Of a stretch of DNA of 64,000 nt, positions 9,875 through 17,813 are shown one piece after another. The stretch is from Acidobacteriota bacterium (GTDB taxonomy: Bacteria > Acidobacteriota > Terriglobia > Bryobacterales > Bryobacteraceae), in NCBI GenBank assembly GCA_029776225.1, contig JAKOTR010000102.1, forward strand, positions 1 to 64,000. Reading direction: 5' to 3'. The notes beneath the pieces are model-generated. The model did no database searches and was not told the DNA's origin. It saw only the letters and a list, made by a program, of their open reading frames with translations. Made by a program: the position numbers and the translations under genes. The number at the start of each line of letters is the position of its first letter. Position 1 is the first letter of the stretch.

Positions 9875-11878
9875 ATGGCGGTGAGACCTCCACCCCTCGT
9901 TCTGAATGCCGCCGTATCCGCGAAGCTGAGAAGAACCCGCACAGAAATACTGCAGAAAGCGGGCTTTCAAGTGGAGGAAACAGCCGGTTTTTCCGGCATC
10001 TTGGATGCCATTGCCCGCACCGCTCCCGATCTGATCCTTGTAGAAAATCCCCGCGACGGCTCCGGAATCGCGGTCTGCCAGCAGATCGAAGACAACCCCG
10101 CCAACGCGGCGATTCCGGTCATCTGCATCTCGGAGAAAGGAGTGGACCCCCGGATAGCGGCCCGGGCGCCCGGCGCTGAAGCGCATTTCGTCGAGCCGCT
10201 CAGCCCGGAAAATCTGATTGCCGCCGTCCACTCCCTGCTCCGCTTCCGCGGCTCATGGCGGCTCAACGAGTCTCTGAACCGGATCAATGCGGCCATCAGT
10301 TCCACCCTGGATTTCGACGAGATCATGCGGCGCGTAGTGGTCGAGGCGGCGCGGGAGATGGGCACCGAAAGCGCCGGAATCGCTCTGCTGGAAAACAACG
10401 AATGGGTGATCCGGTACACCTCCAATCTGCCGCAACTGGTTGGGATGCGGTTTCCCGATACGCCCGAACTGCCGGAATCGATCGCCGCTCAGGCCAGAGG
10501 GGGCAAGCCTTTCGTCGTACACGGCAATCTCCTGCTCCCGCCCGATTTGCGCGAAGTCCTGGAGAGGAGCTCGGTCAGCACGAAGCTGTTTGTCCCCCTC
10601 GGACTCAAGGGCCGGCTGGCGGGCCTGCTCGCGTTCCACCAACACAGCGTGCGGGAGTTTGAACCGGCGCAGATCGATTTCGCCGGCAAGCTCGCCGCCG
10701 CGCTGTCGCTGGCGCTGGACAACGCCCGTCTTTATAGCGAGGCGGAGGAAGGCCGGAGGCTGCTCGAACTACTCATGAGGCATGCCCCGCACGGGATCGG
10801 CATCGCGGACACGACCGGGACGCTGCGCGTGATGAGCAGCCACGGCCAGCACATGACCGGCTTCGTCTCCGGCGACCCTCACAATCGCTGCGAGATCGCG
10901 CTCTCGAGCTGGCGGCTCTTTCGGCCGGACAGCTCCGCGCCGGCGGAAATATCCGAGCTGCCGCTGGCCCGCGCCATACGTGCCAACGCCCCGGTTACCG
11001 GCGAGGAATGGCTGCTTGAGACGGCCCGCGGCGACCGCATCCCCGTTCTGATTGACGTGGAACCCGTACGCGACGCCGGGGGAACGATCACCGGCGCCGT
11101 TCTCGTCTGGCAGGACCTCTCCGCGCGCAAGCGGCTCGAGAACGAACTGCTGAATGCCAGGAAGATGGAAGCCACCGCGTTGCTCGCCGGAGGACTCGCC
11201 CACGAGTTCAACAACATGCTGACGGTGATCACGGGGCACTGCCAGCTCCTGATCGAAAGATCGGCCGACACGAAGGTCCGCGAGCACGTCACTCCGGTGC
11301 TCAACGCCGCTCAGCGGCTGACGTCGCTCACATCGGAGTTGCTCAGTTTTGCGGGGCGCCAGATCATCCGGCCCGCTCCAGTCTGCCTGAACACCCTGAT
11401 TGAACGGATGAAGGGGCCGCTCCAGCGGCTTCTGGGCGGCGCCTTCCTCCTGCGCACGGAACTGGATTCGGATCTCGGCGACGTTCACGCGGACTCCGGC
11501 CAGATGGAACACATCATCCTGACGCTGGTTCTGCGCGCGCGGGATTCCATGCCCGAGGGCGGCGTCATCGAGATCACGACGCGCAACATTGCGGTGAGCA
11601 AAGACGAACACGGCCCCTGGCTGATGCCTCCCGGCAACTATGTGCTGCTGTCCATCTCCGACACGGGCCCCGGGATCGACCCCCTCACGGCCGAGCGGCT
11701 CTTCGAACCCTTCTTTCGTGGCAAACAGGTTGGCGAGTCCGCAGGCCTGGCTTTGAGTTCCGTCTACGGCGCGGTGAAGCAGAACCGGGGCGGCATTCGG
11801 GTCTGTAACGCGCCGGGCGGCGGCGCCTGCTTCGAGATCTGCCTGCCGCGGCTGGAGCGCCGCAACGCGGCCGGGTAG
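9875..11878 (+). CDS. Sensor histidine kinase: degenerate REC + GAF + PAS + HisKA/HATPase
   Basis: A 667-residue cytoplasmic protein with no transmembrane segments. Domains in order: a receiver-like domain (about 8-125), GAF (about 150-285), a PAS-like region (about 295-425), a dimerisation helix with H443 in LAHEFNNML, and an HATPase with DTGPGI and LFEPFF. Two key positions are altered. In the receiver the phospho-acceptor position reads LILVE57 instead of Asp, and the usual N-terminal acidic pair is absent. In the N-box the invariant Asn is Arg554 (VLRARDSMPEGG). It may therefore be an atypical or pseudo-kinase. No response regulator is adjacent. It is divergent from ilvD. Confidence 0.9.
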   Translation: MAVRPPPLVLNAAVSAKLRRTRTEILQKAGFQVEETAGFSGILDAIARTAPDLILVENPRDGSGIAVCQQIEDNPANAAIPVICISEKGVDPRIAARAPGAEAHFVEPLSPENLIAAVHSLLRFRGSWRLNESLNRINAAISSTLDFDEIMRRVVVEAAREMGTESAGIALLENNEWVIRYTSNLPQLVGMRFPDTPELPESIAAQARGGKPFVVHGNLLLPPDLREVLERSSVSTKLFVPLGLKGRLAGLLAFHQHSVREFEPAQIDFAGKLAAALSLALDNARLYSEAEEGRRLLELLMRHAPHGIGIADTTGTLRVMSSHGQHMTGFVSGDPHNRCEIALSSWRLFRPDSSAPAEISELPLARAIRANAPVTGEEWLLETARGDRIPVLIDVEPVRDAGGTITGAVLVWQDLSARKRLENELLNARKMEATALLAGGLAHEFNNMLTVITGHCQLLIERSADTKVREHVTPVLNAAQRLTSLTSELLSFAGRQIIRPAPVCLNTLIERMKGPLQRLLGGAFLLRTELDSDLGDVHADSGQMEHIILTLVLRARDSMPEGGVIEITTRNIAVSKDEHGPWLMPPGNYVLLSISDTGPGIDPLTAERLFEPFFRGKQVGESAGLALSSVYGAVKQNRGGIRVCNAPGGGACFEICLPRLERRNAAG

Positions 11879-11893
11879 CGAAGGCTGCAAACG

Positions 11894-13204
11894 CTACGCA
11901 ATCCCGAGCCGCTCGAAGATGCGGTCCACGTTGCGCAACTGGCGCTCGAGCGAAAAGCTGGCAGCGATTTGCTCCGGCGTGAGGACGGCGCGGATAGCCG
12001 GGTCCGCTTCGATGGCCGCGCGGAAATCGGAGCCATCCTCCCAGCAGCGCATGGCGTGCGCCTGGACGATCCGGTAGGCCTCTTCGCGAAGCATGCCGGC
12101 GGCTGCCAGGTCCAGCAGAAGCTGGCCGGAGAAGATCAGCCCGCGCGTAAGCTCCAGGTTCCGTTTCATGCGCTCCGGATAGACGCGCATCCCGCGCACG
12201 AGACTGGTGGTGCGCGCCAGCAGGTAGTCCGTCAGGATGGTGGAATCGGGCAGGATGACGCGCTCGACCGAAGAGTGCGAGATATCGCGCTCGTGCCAGA
12301 GAGCGATGTTCTCGAACGCCGCCTGGGCGTTCGCGCGCACTACCCTGGCCAGCCCGCAGATCTGCTCGCAGGTGATCGGGTTCCGCTTGTGCGGCATGGC
12401 CGAGCTTCCCTTCTGCCCGGCGGAAAAAGCCTCTTCGGCCTCGCGGACTTCAGTGCGCTGGAGATGCCGCACCTCGAGCGCGATCTTTTCGAGCAGCGCC
12501 GTCACCAGCGCCAGCGCGGAGATGTACGCGGCGTGTCGGTCGCGGGAGATGACCTGCGAGGTGATGGGCGCGGCTTTCAGGCCGAGCTTCGCGCAGATGC
12601 GCTCCTCGACCTCCGGACCGATGTGAGCGAAGGTGCCGACCGCGCCGTTGATCTTCCCGACCGCCATCTCCTCGGCCGCCGCTTTCAGGCGCGTGAGGTT
12701 GCGGTTCGCCTCGTCGTACCAGAGGGCGAACTTGAGTCCGAAAGTGACGGGCTCGGCGTGAACGCCGTGCGTGCGGCCCACCTGCACGGTGTGGCGGTAC
12801 TCCCGCGCCTTCTCCTTGAGCGCATCGCGGAGAGCTTCGAGGCCGGCGATCAGAAGCCGCGAGGCCTGGCACACCAGGAGCGCCTGCGCGGTGTCCACGA
12901 CGTCGTTCGACGTCAGGCCGTAATGCAGCCAGCGCGAGGCGTCCGGGTGGCCGGCTGCTTTCACGCTCTCGGCAACCGCGGTGGTAAACGCGATAACGTC
13001 GTGCTTGACTTCCTGTTCAATTTCCAGAATGCGTGCAACGTCGATCCTGGCGTGCTCGCGCAGCAGGCGCGCGGCATCCGCCGGAATCTCGCCCGCTTCG
13101 GCGAGGGCGTCGGCGGCGGCGAGTTCCACCTCCAGCCAGGCGCGGTACTTGTTTTCGTCGCTCCAAATTCGGCCCATTTCAGGCCGGGTATATCGAGGAA
13201 TCAT
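11894..13204 (-). CDS. purB: Adenylosuccinate lyase
   Basis: A 436-residue fumarase/aspartase superfamily enzyme with the signature loop GSSAMPHKRNP that contains the catalytic serine, plus TSNDVVDTAQ and GRTHGVHAEP. It cleaves SAICAR to AICAR in IMP synthesis and adenylosuccinate to AMP. The length matches the short bacterial form (Bacillus/Thermotoga type). It lies six bases downstream of the MBL hydrolase gene on the same strand. The purine gene purS lies further right on the opposite strand, so purine genes cluster loosely here without forming one operon. Confidence 0.96.
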   Translation of the reverse strand: MIPRYTRPEMGRIWSDENKYRAWLEVELAAADALAEAGEIPADAARLLREHARIDVARILEIEQEVKHDVIAFTTAVAESVKAAGHPDASRWLHYGLTSNDVVDTAQALLVCQASRLLIAGLEALRDALKEKAREYRHTVQVGRTHGVHAEPVTFGLKFALWYDEANRNLTRLKAAAEEMAVGKINGAVGTFAHIGPEVEERICAKLGLKAAPITSQVISRDRHAAYISALALVTALLEKIALEVRHLQRTEVREAEEAFSAGQKGSSAMPHKRNPITCEQICGLARVVRANAQAAFENIALWHERDISHSSVERVILPDSTILTDYLLARTTSLVRGMRVYPERMKRNLELTRGLIFSGQLLLDLAAAGMLREEAYRIVQAHAMRCWEDGSDFRAAIEADPAIRAVLTPEQIAASFSLERQLRNVDRIFERLGIA

Positions 13205-13210
13205 AGGATG

Positions 13211-13978
13211 TCAGAACTCAAATACTTCGGTGGGCTGACGCTGGCTTGCAATCACAAGCCGCGTGAAAACGCTGCGGCCCTCCAGCGCCTGCTCGGCCGC
13301 GAGCCTCACGATTTCCGGATGATTGTTGTGCTCGCTGAGATGGCCCAGCACCAGCGTCGAGGTGGAGGTGTCCAGCTCCTTGCGAATGAAGTCGCAGACC
13401 ACTTCGTTCGAGAGGTGGCCCTTTCGCCCCATCACGCGCTGCTTGACCGACCACGGATACGGCCCCACCTTCAGCATCTCGGTGTCGTGGTTCGATTCCA
13501 GGATGAGCAGGTCGACGCCGCGCAGATGATACTTGATCGATTCCGGAATGTAACCGAGGTCGGTCACCAAACCGATCTTCACGCCTTCGGCACGAAAGCA
13601 GAAGCCGATGGGATCGACGGCATCGTGCGGGACGGTGAACGTGTCGATGTCGATGTCGCCGATCGTGACGCGTGAGCCCGCCTGAAAGGTCTCGATTTTG
13701 GGATCGTAGCCGTTCCAGGTGAGGCTCGGCGCGGTCAGGTGGGTGAGATAAACCGGAATATCGAGGGTCCGGGCAAGCACGGGCAGCCCCATCACGTGGT
13801 CGCTGTGCTCGTGCGACACGATGACGGCGCTGATCTCCTCCGGCTTCTGGCCGGCTTCGCACAGCCGACGGCAAATCTCACGGCGGCTGAGGCCTGCGTC
13901 GACAAGCAGTTTCGTGCGCTCAGTGGCGATCAGGGTGCAGTTCCCGGAACTTCCGCTGGCCAGCACGCAGATCTTTAC
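13211..13978 (-). CDS. MBL-fold metallohydrolase, YycJ/WalJ-like
   Basis: A metallo-beta-lactamase fold protein of about 255 residues beginning KICVLASGSSGNCTLI, characteristic of the YycJ (WalJ) group, with the metal-binding HEHSDH motif and later DLGYIPES and LESNHD. Members are predicted nucleases or phosphodiesterases linked to DNA repair and cell-wall regulation; the substrate here is unknown. GTG 13978 is chosen because GGGAGG lies eight bases upstream. An ATG at 14011 would add 11 residues but has no ribosome binding site. It is probably co-transcribed with purB. Confidence 0.88.
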   Translation of the reverse strand, partial: VKICVLASGSSGNCTLIATERTKLLVDAGLSRREICRRLCEAGQKPEEISAVIVSHEHSDHVMGLPVLARTLDIPVYLTHLTAPSLTWNGYDPKIETFQAGSRVTIGDIDIDTFTVPHDAVDPIGFCFRAEGVKIGLVTDLGYIPESIKYHLRGVDLLILESNHDTEMLKVGPYPWSVKQRVMGRKGHLSNEVVCDFIRKELDTSTSTLVLGHLSEHNNHPEIVRLAAEQALEGRSVFTRLVIASQRQPTEVFEF

Positions 13979-14048
13979 GATGGCGTCCTCCCGGAATTTC
14001 AGTTGTAGCATATCCGGATCAGACTGCGCCTGCTAGAATAGTGCTTTC

Positions 14049-14294
14049 ATGAAAGCTCGCGTGTACGTCTCGCTCAAACCGACCGTGCTTGACCCCCAGG
14101 GTCAGACGATTCGCTCCGCGCTGGCGGGGCTTGGCCATCAAAGCATCACCGATGTGCGGCAGGGGAAGTTTTTTGATATCCAGTTCGCCCCCGGCACCGC
14201 CCGCGCCCAGGCGGAACCGGAATTGCAGCAGATCGCCCGCGACGTGCTGGCAAACCCGGTGATCGAGGACTACCGGGTGGAGTTTCTCGACTAG
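14049..14294 (+). CDS. purS: Phosphoribosylformylglycinamidine synthase subunit PurS
   Basis: An 81-residue protein beginning MKARVYVSLKPTVLDPQGQ and containing GKFFDIQF, the PurS pattern. PurS bridges PurL and PurQ in the multi-subunit FGAM synthase of purine synthesis. purQ and purL normally follow purS, but here the next feature is tRNA-Val, so the other subunits must be elsewhere. It is divergent from the YycJ-like gene. Confidence 0.95.
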   Translation: MKARVYVSLKPTVLDPQGQTIRSALAGLGHQSITDVRQGKFFDIQFAPGTARAQAEPELQQIARDVLANPVIEDYRVEFLD

Positions 14295-14308
14295 CCCCGC
14301 CCAGGCAA

Positions 14309-14338
14309 GTGACACGGGCGCCCCGGATAGTCTACAAT
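14309..14338 (+). promoter_or_regulatory. Likely sigma-70 promoter of tRNA-Val
   Basis: GTGACA (14309-14314) and TACAAT (14333-14338) are separated by 18 bases and lie 17 bases before the mature tRNA 5' end, a suitable position for a tRNA promoter. Confidence 0.55.
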
Positions 14339-14355
14339 CAAAATTTCTGCCCGAG

Positions 14356-14432
14356 GGGCGCGTAGCTCAGTTGGTTAGAGCGCCTGCTTCACACGCAGGA
14401 GGTCACAGGTTCGAGTCCTGTCGCGCCCACCA
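14356..14432 (+). tRNA. tRNA-Val (anticodon CAC)
   Basis: A 77-base cloverleaf. The acceptor arms GGGCGCG and CGCGCCC pair fully. The D arm is GCTCAGTTGGTTAGAGC, and the anticodon stem CCTGC/GCAGG encloses TTCACAC with anticodon CAC at 14390-14392. The T arm contains GGTTCGAGTCC. Discriminator A and CCA are encoded. Confidence 0.97.
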
Positions 14433-14650
14433 TCCCCTTCTACTGAATGGAAAAGCTAGGGCTCTACGCCATTAATGGGGGCACCCCGCTGCTGAGGCTC
14501 TACGCCCAAAACCGGGGGCTGAGGCGGATCCCATTTCAGTTAACTGCATATGACCTTGACTCGAAGTCTGTTGTTGTTGAAGTTGCCGCTCCACGACTGG
14601 CGCAGGAGTTGCGGATCTTGCACCGGAAACGTGGCAACAAGAGGGGATTC

Positions 14651-14932
14651 CTACGCCGCTGGCCGCTTCCGCACGGTGCGCTCGATCTCCGGCCCGAGCG
14701 TTCGCCGTGCCTGGCGCAGATCGTAGTCTGACTGCAAATTGAGCCAGAGTTCTGCCGGGGTTCCGAAGTAGGCTGACAGCCGTAGCGCCGTGTCGGCGGT
14801 GATCGAACGCTGCCCGTGCACGATCGCGTGGATGCGGTTTGGCGGCACATGAAGGTCGCGAGCCAGGGCGTTGGTGCTAATACCGAGGGGCTTCATGAAC
14901 TCCTCGGCCAGAATCTCGCCGGGATGGTCCTC
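14651..14932 (-). pseudogene. HigA-type antitoxin (XRE family), 5' end disrupted
   Basis: The protein contains KPLGISTNALARDLHVPPNR and a Cro/CI-type helix-turn-helix, as in HigA/VapI addiction-module antidotes. ATG 14896 would give 81 residues, but the same frame continues upstream as HPGEILAEEF, which is the conserved HigA N-terminus. No ATG, GTG or TTG is found before that motif for at least 25 codons, so the true start seems lost. No HigB toxin gene precedes it. The frame upstream runs into a HEAT-repeat remnant on the other strand, suggesting a recombination joint near 14935-14950. Translation from ATG 14896 of a shortened protein remains possible. Confidence 0.7.
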
Positions 14933-14944
14933 GCCGATGCCGAG

Positions 14945-15130
14945 AAGGTGTTCCTGGCTCCCGGAGAATACCCCGAGGTGATTGCCGCTGCGGCATCGGC
15001 AATTGCGGAAACGGCCGGCAGCAAGGCGTTGCGGCTGTTTGAGACCGCTCTGGATTCGGATCGACCGCCTGTGCGCATTGCCGCCGCGATCGAGCTGCTG
15101 CGGGCTGTCCGCCTCCCGCCGAACCAGTAA
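14945..15130 (+). pseudogene. 3' remnant of a HEAT-repeat protein
   Basis: About 60 residues ending at a stop at 15130 have HEAT/PBS-lyase repeat character: PEVIAAAASAIAE, then ALRLFETALDSDRPPVRIAA and AIELLRAV. Further upstream the same frame runs antisense through higA and loses protein character, so only the C-terminal piece survives. This is a family-level guess from the repeat pattern. Confidence 0.45.
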
Positions 15131-15216
15131 GGATATCCGGGATCACCTGCCTCCGCCAGTTCCGTCACAGCCTGGCGCCGCAGGTCATGGAACCGGAAGC
15201 ACGCAAACGGCAGTGA

Positions 15217-16293
15217 TTATCTCTGCCTGCCAGCAACGACGCGGATGGTAACCGTTGCGGTGCTCGATTTTCCGCCCTTATCGAAAGCCCGGGCGCTGAG
15301 CGTGTGAGTCCCTTCGGTTAATTGATCGAAGGTGTATTCGTACGGCTCCTCACGGTCGACAAACAGCACCGTTTCGCCAACGCGGAACTCGACCCTCTCG
15401 ATCGCTCCCTCCGGATCCGTTGCCTTCACCGTTGCTTTCACCGGACTTGTGTACGGCAGCTCGAGTTGCAGCGGCCGTATGAACCGGACCGTGGGAGCAG
15501 CGTTGCCATCGTTGACTTGAGAATAGAACCAGTCGGCCAGTTCGGGCAGTTGCTGGGTGCGTGCCATCGCCCCACCGTGATCCGTGCTGGGGAAGATGGT
15601 GAGCCTGGGATTCACTCCCGTGACCCACGTCAGGGCTCCCCGCGGATCTCCGTTGGCTGCCCGGATCCGAGCCACATTGGCTATCAAGCTTTCGAGTCTG
15701 CTGTCGTTGTCATTGATGCCCATGGTTGCCCAAATCGGCGTGTGCTTGACCACCTCCGGGTCCACCGTACGCGCGACGGAACCCTGAACGTTGGCGGCCG
15801 CAAAAAAGCCGGGCCGCTCGTGCAAGTAGCTCCACACGCCGCCGCCGCCCATGGAAAAGCCCATGAGATAGATTCTCTGCTTGTCGATTGGAAACTCCTC
15901 GATCAGGCCGTCGATGATTGCAAATACGGCCTTGCGCCGCGCCTCTCCCGTCCATCCGCCTCTTCCGCCCGCGGGCGCGAGCAAAAAGGTGGGTTCCCGC
16001 TGCACGTTTTTTTCATATCCGTGCCACCATTGCAGGTCGCTCTCCATGAGGATCCGTTCGTGCGTGGTGCACTCCTGGCAACTCCCGTGTAAATAGATTG
16101 CCAGCGGATATTTGCGGCCCTGCTCGAGGTTTCGGGGCACATAAACTACGTACTTGAGCGTATCGCCGCCTGAACTGTGTTCCCGGAATTGATACTCACT
16201 CGGCCATTTGGCAGTCTGCGCCGCGGCCTGGGAAATCATAAGGCCGGCCAGCAACGGGATGGCTAAAAGAAATTGTGGAATGCGTGATTTCAT
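15217..16293 (-). CDS. Secreted alpha/beta-hydrolase esterase with C-terminal Ig-like domain
   Basis: A 358-residue protein. A signal peptide (about 1-25, ending SQAAAQT) leads into an esterase/dienelactone-hydrolase-like fold with an oxyanion region YLHGS and the nucleophile elbow GFSMGG. A histidine in STDHGGAM is the likely catalytic base. The last 90 residues (VRFIRPLQLELPY to VTIRVV) form a bacterial Ig-like domain with the DPEGAIERVEFRVG pattern. It is predicted to hydrolyse carboxyl esters outside the cytoplasm, as in feruloyl or polyester esterases; the substrate is unknown. No obvious ribosome binding site precedes ATG 16293. Confidence 0.82.
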   Translation of the reverse strand: MKSRIPQFLLAIPLLAGLMISQAAAQTAKWPSEYQFREHSSGGDTLKYVVYVPRNLEQGRKYPLAIYLHGSCQECTTHERILMESDLQWWHGYEKNVQREPTFLLAPAGGRGGWTGEARRKAVFAIIDGLIEEFPIDKQRIYLMGFSMGGGGVWSYLHERPGFFAAANVQGSVARTVDPEVVKHTPIWATMGINDNDSRLESLIANVARIRAANGDPRGALTWVTGVNPRLTIFPSTDHGGAMARTQQLPELADWFYSQVNDGNAAPTVRFIRPLQLELPYTSPVKATVKATDPEGAIERVEFRVGETVLFVDREEPYEYTFDQLTEGTHTLSARAFDKGGKSSTATVTIRVVAGRQR

Positions 16294-16599
16294 AGCAGGT
16301 TATTTTCTCACTATGTTCGCAAAATCCACCTCGCGATGGTCGTGGCTGGCTTCAGTTCCCGGTTTTTCGGCGGCTTCGTTCGAGCGCAGGGCGGCGTCTT
16401 CCTGGCATCGCTGGCACGGAAGAAGCCCCTCACGATCATCGTGATGTGCCCATCGTGCCGGAGAACATTCGTTTCGCAGCAGCCGCCCGCGGACGGGCGG
16501 GTATTGGTGACTGTTGAATCGCTGATGTTGTCCAGGAAAGCGCTGACTTAGAGCGCCCAGTTGCGCCAGTCCGGACTGGCGCAACTGGTGGCGGTTAAG
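16294..16599. other. Non-coding interval with a long palindrome
   Basis: No reading frame in this 306-base stretch is convincing as protein. Its notable content is the 32-base perfect palindrome at its right edge, listed separately. Confidence 0.4.
16557..16588. repeat. 32-base perfect palindrome
   Basis: The sequence reads identically on both strands over 32 bases, with half-site CCAGTTGCGCCAGTCC and no spacer. It lies 12 bases beyond the stop of the small secreted-protein gene. No T-run follows, so it may be a protein-binding site or a cruciform/processing element rather than a simple terminator. Confidence 0.8.
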
Positions 16600-16854
16600 C
16601 TATTCTTGCCCCGCCTGGGCTTCGCAGAAGGCCTGGAGATCCGCTGGGTTATCGATCCCCACGCCTGGGAATTGCTTCTCTTCGAGGAATGCTCCGGTCT
16701 CCGCATCGAAGTACACGCAGACGGTGTAGGAACTCCCGTTCCCTGTCGTCTTGCTGCTCCCAGTAATGAAAAGATCGCCGGACTCGAAGCTGACTTTCAC
16801 GACTCCCGCGATCAACAGACCGGCGCTGATGAGCGTTGCAATCAGAATTCTCAT
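16600..16854 (-). CDS. Small secreted hypothetical protein
   Basis: An 84-residue protein with an N-terminal hydrophobic segment (RILIATLISAGLLIAGVV) that could be a signal peptide or anchor, then a short polar domain with SSYTVCVYFDAETGAF and a second cysteine near the end (AFCEAQAG), which might form a disulfide. GGAGGG lies seven bases before ATG 16854, supporting this start over an ATG 75 bases upstream. I do not recognise the family. Its stop is next to the 32-base palindrome. Confidence 0.6.
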   Translation of the reverse strand: MRILIATLISAGLLIAGVVKVSFESGDLFITGSSKTTGNGSSYTVCVYFDAETGAFLEEKQFPGVGIDNPADLQAFCEAQAGQE

Positions 16855-17023
16855 CGTGATCCCTCCAAAACTGTGAATTCCCTCTGACACTCTAGACGTA
16901 CTATTACCACGCGCCCGTCGAAGCGCCAATATGTGCGCCGTGTAAATTTTGGCAGCGGCGTTTTTGTTTCATCCGACTTGCCGCGCCCGCCATCTTGGAT
17001 CAAGCAGCCCGCGTTGACTGCGC

Positions 17024-17669
17024 CTAACGTTCCTCCGGTCTCAGGCAGCCGCGAACTGCGAGCGCAGCTACCGTGAGCCAGGCTACGTATACGAGGAGGA
17101 GCACTCGTTCCGAGAGGCCGAGCAGATATGGCGGGCCGCCGGCGAAGACAGGCGCCAGAGAGGCGAAGAAGATCACCGCCGTCGCCAGACTGGCAATCCC
17201 GAGCGCCCGCAATGCCCGTTGGATGGCGCGCGAGCCCGATGTGGCTGCGATTCGCTTCGAAAGCAGCAGCGCCGCAACCGGAAGCGCCAGCAGCGCGACC
17301 ATCGCCGTGTTGGCGTGAATCATCCCGGAAATTGACGGCGGTTTGTCCCACGACCCCGCGCGGGTCCGGCGGGAAAATGCCGCCGACTATAGCTCCGATC
17401 GCCCAAACTACCAGCGCCGCCTGCCCAGCCGCGCTTTTCAGGTGTACGCGCCGCACAGCCAGCCACAAGGCCAGCGAGCCGGTCCCGATGGCGATCAATC
17501 CGAAGCCGAGGACCCACCCAAACGGGCCGTTCATGTAATAGCTGACAGCATCGTTCAGAACGCTCAGCTCCGGCTGAACGCCATGCATGAACAGAGTGGC
17601 AGCGACGAACAACGCCGGGCCAGTCATACCGGCGTAAACACACCGGACCACGTCTTTACCCAGCCGCAT
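17024..17669 (-). pseudogene. DUF998-type integral membrane protein, frameshifted
   Basis: Two reading frames together spell one multi-pass membrane protein of about 214 residues. The first part has hydrophobic segments with MTGPALFVAATLFMHG, MNGPFGWVLGFGLIAIG and GAIVGGIFPPDPRG. The second continues SWDKPPSISGMIHANTAMVA and three more membrane helices. The joint is at CGCGGGG (plus-strand C-run 17354-17357), where removing one base restores the frame. DUF998 proteins are membrane proteins of unknown function. A real pseudogene and a homopolymer consensus error are equally possible. Confidence 0.7.
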
Positions 17670-17813
17670 CGCCTTCCACAGACGCAGCGGATGAGCAGTT
17701 TGTTCCGGCGATACCGCGTGCAGGAGAAAAAACGAGGGGGCGTCTTTGGAGGGGACCCGGCCAGTCCCGAGCGGGAGCTCAGGCTGGCCGGGCAAAGCGT
17801 GCTACGAATGCGC

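Noticed and set aside
14459-14505. Direct repeat GGCTCTACGCC downstream of tRNA-Val as an att site
   Set aside because: The repeat does not match any part of the tRNA and is only 11 bases; no integrase lies beside it.
16336-16551. A 71-residue plus-strand frame with CPSC beside the palindrome
   Set aside because: A single CxxC and a hydrophobic start are not enough; no ribosome binding site and no family resemblance.
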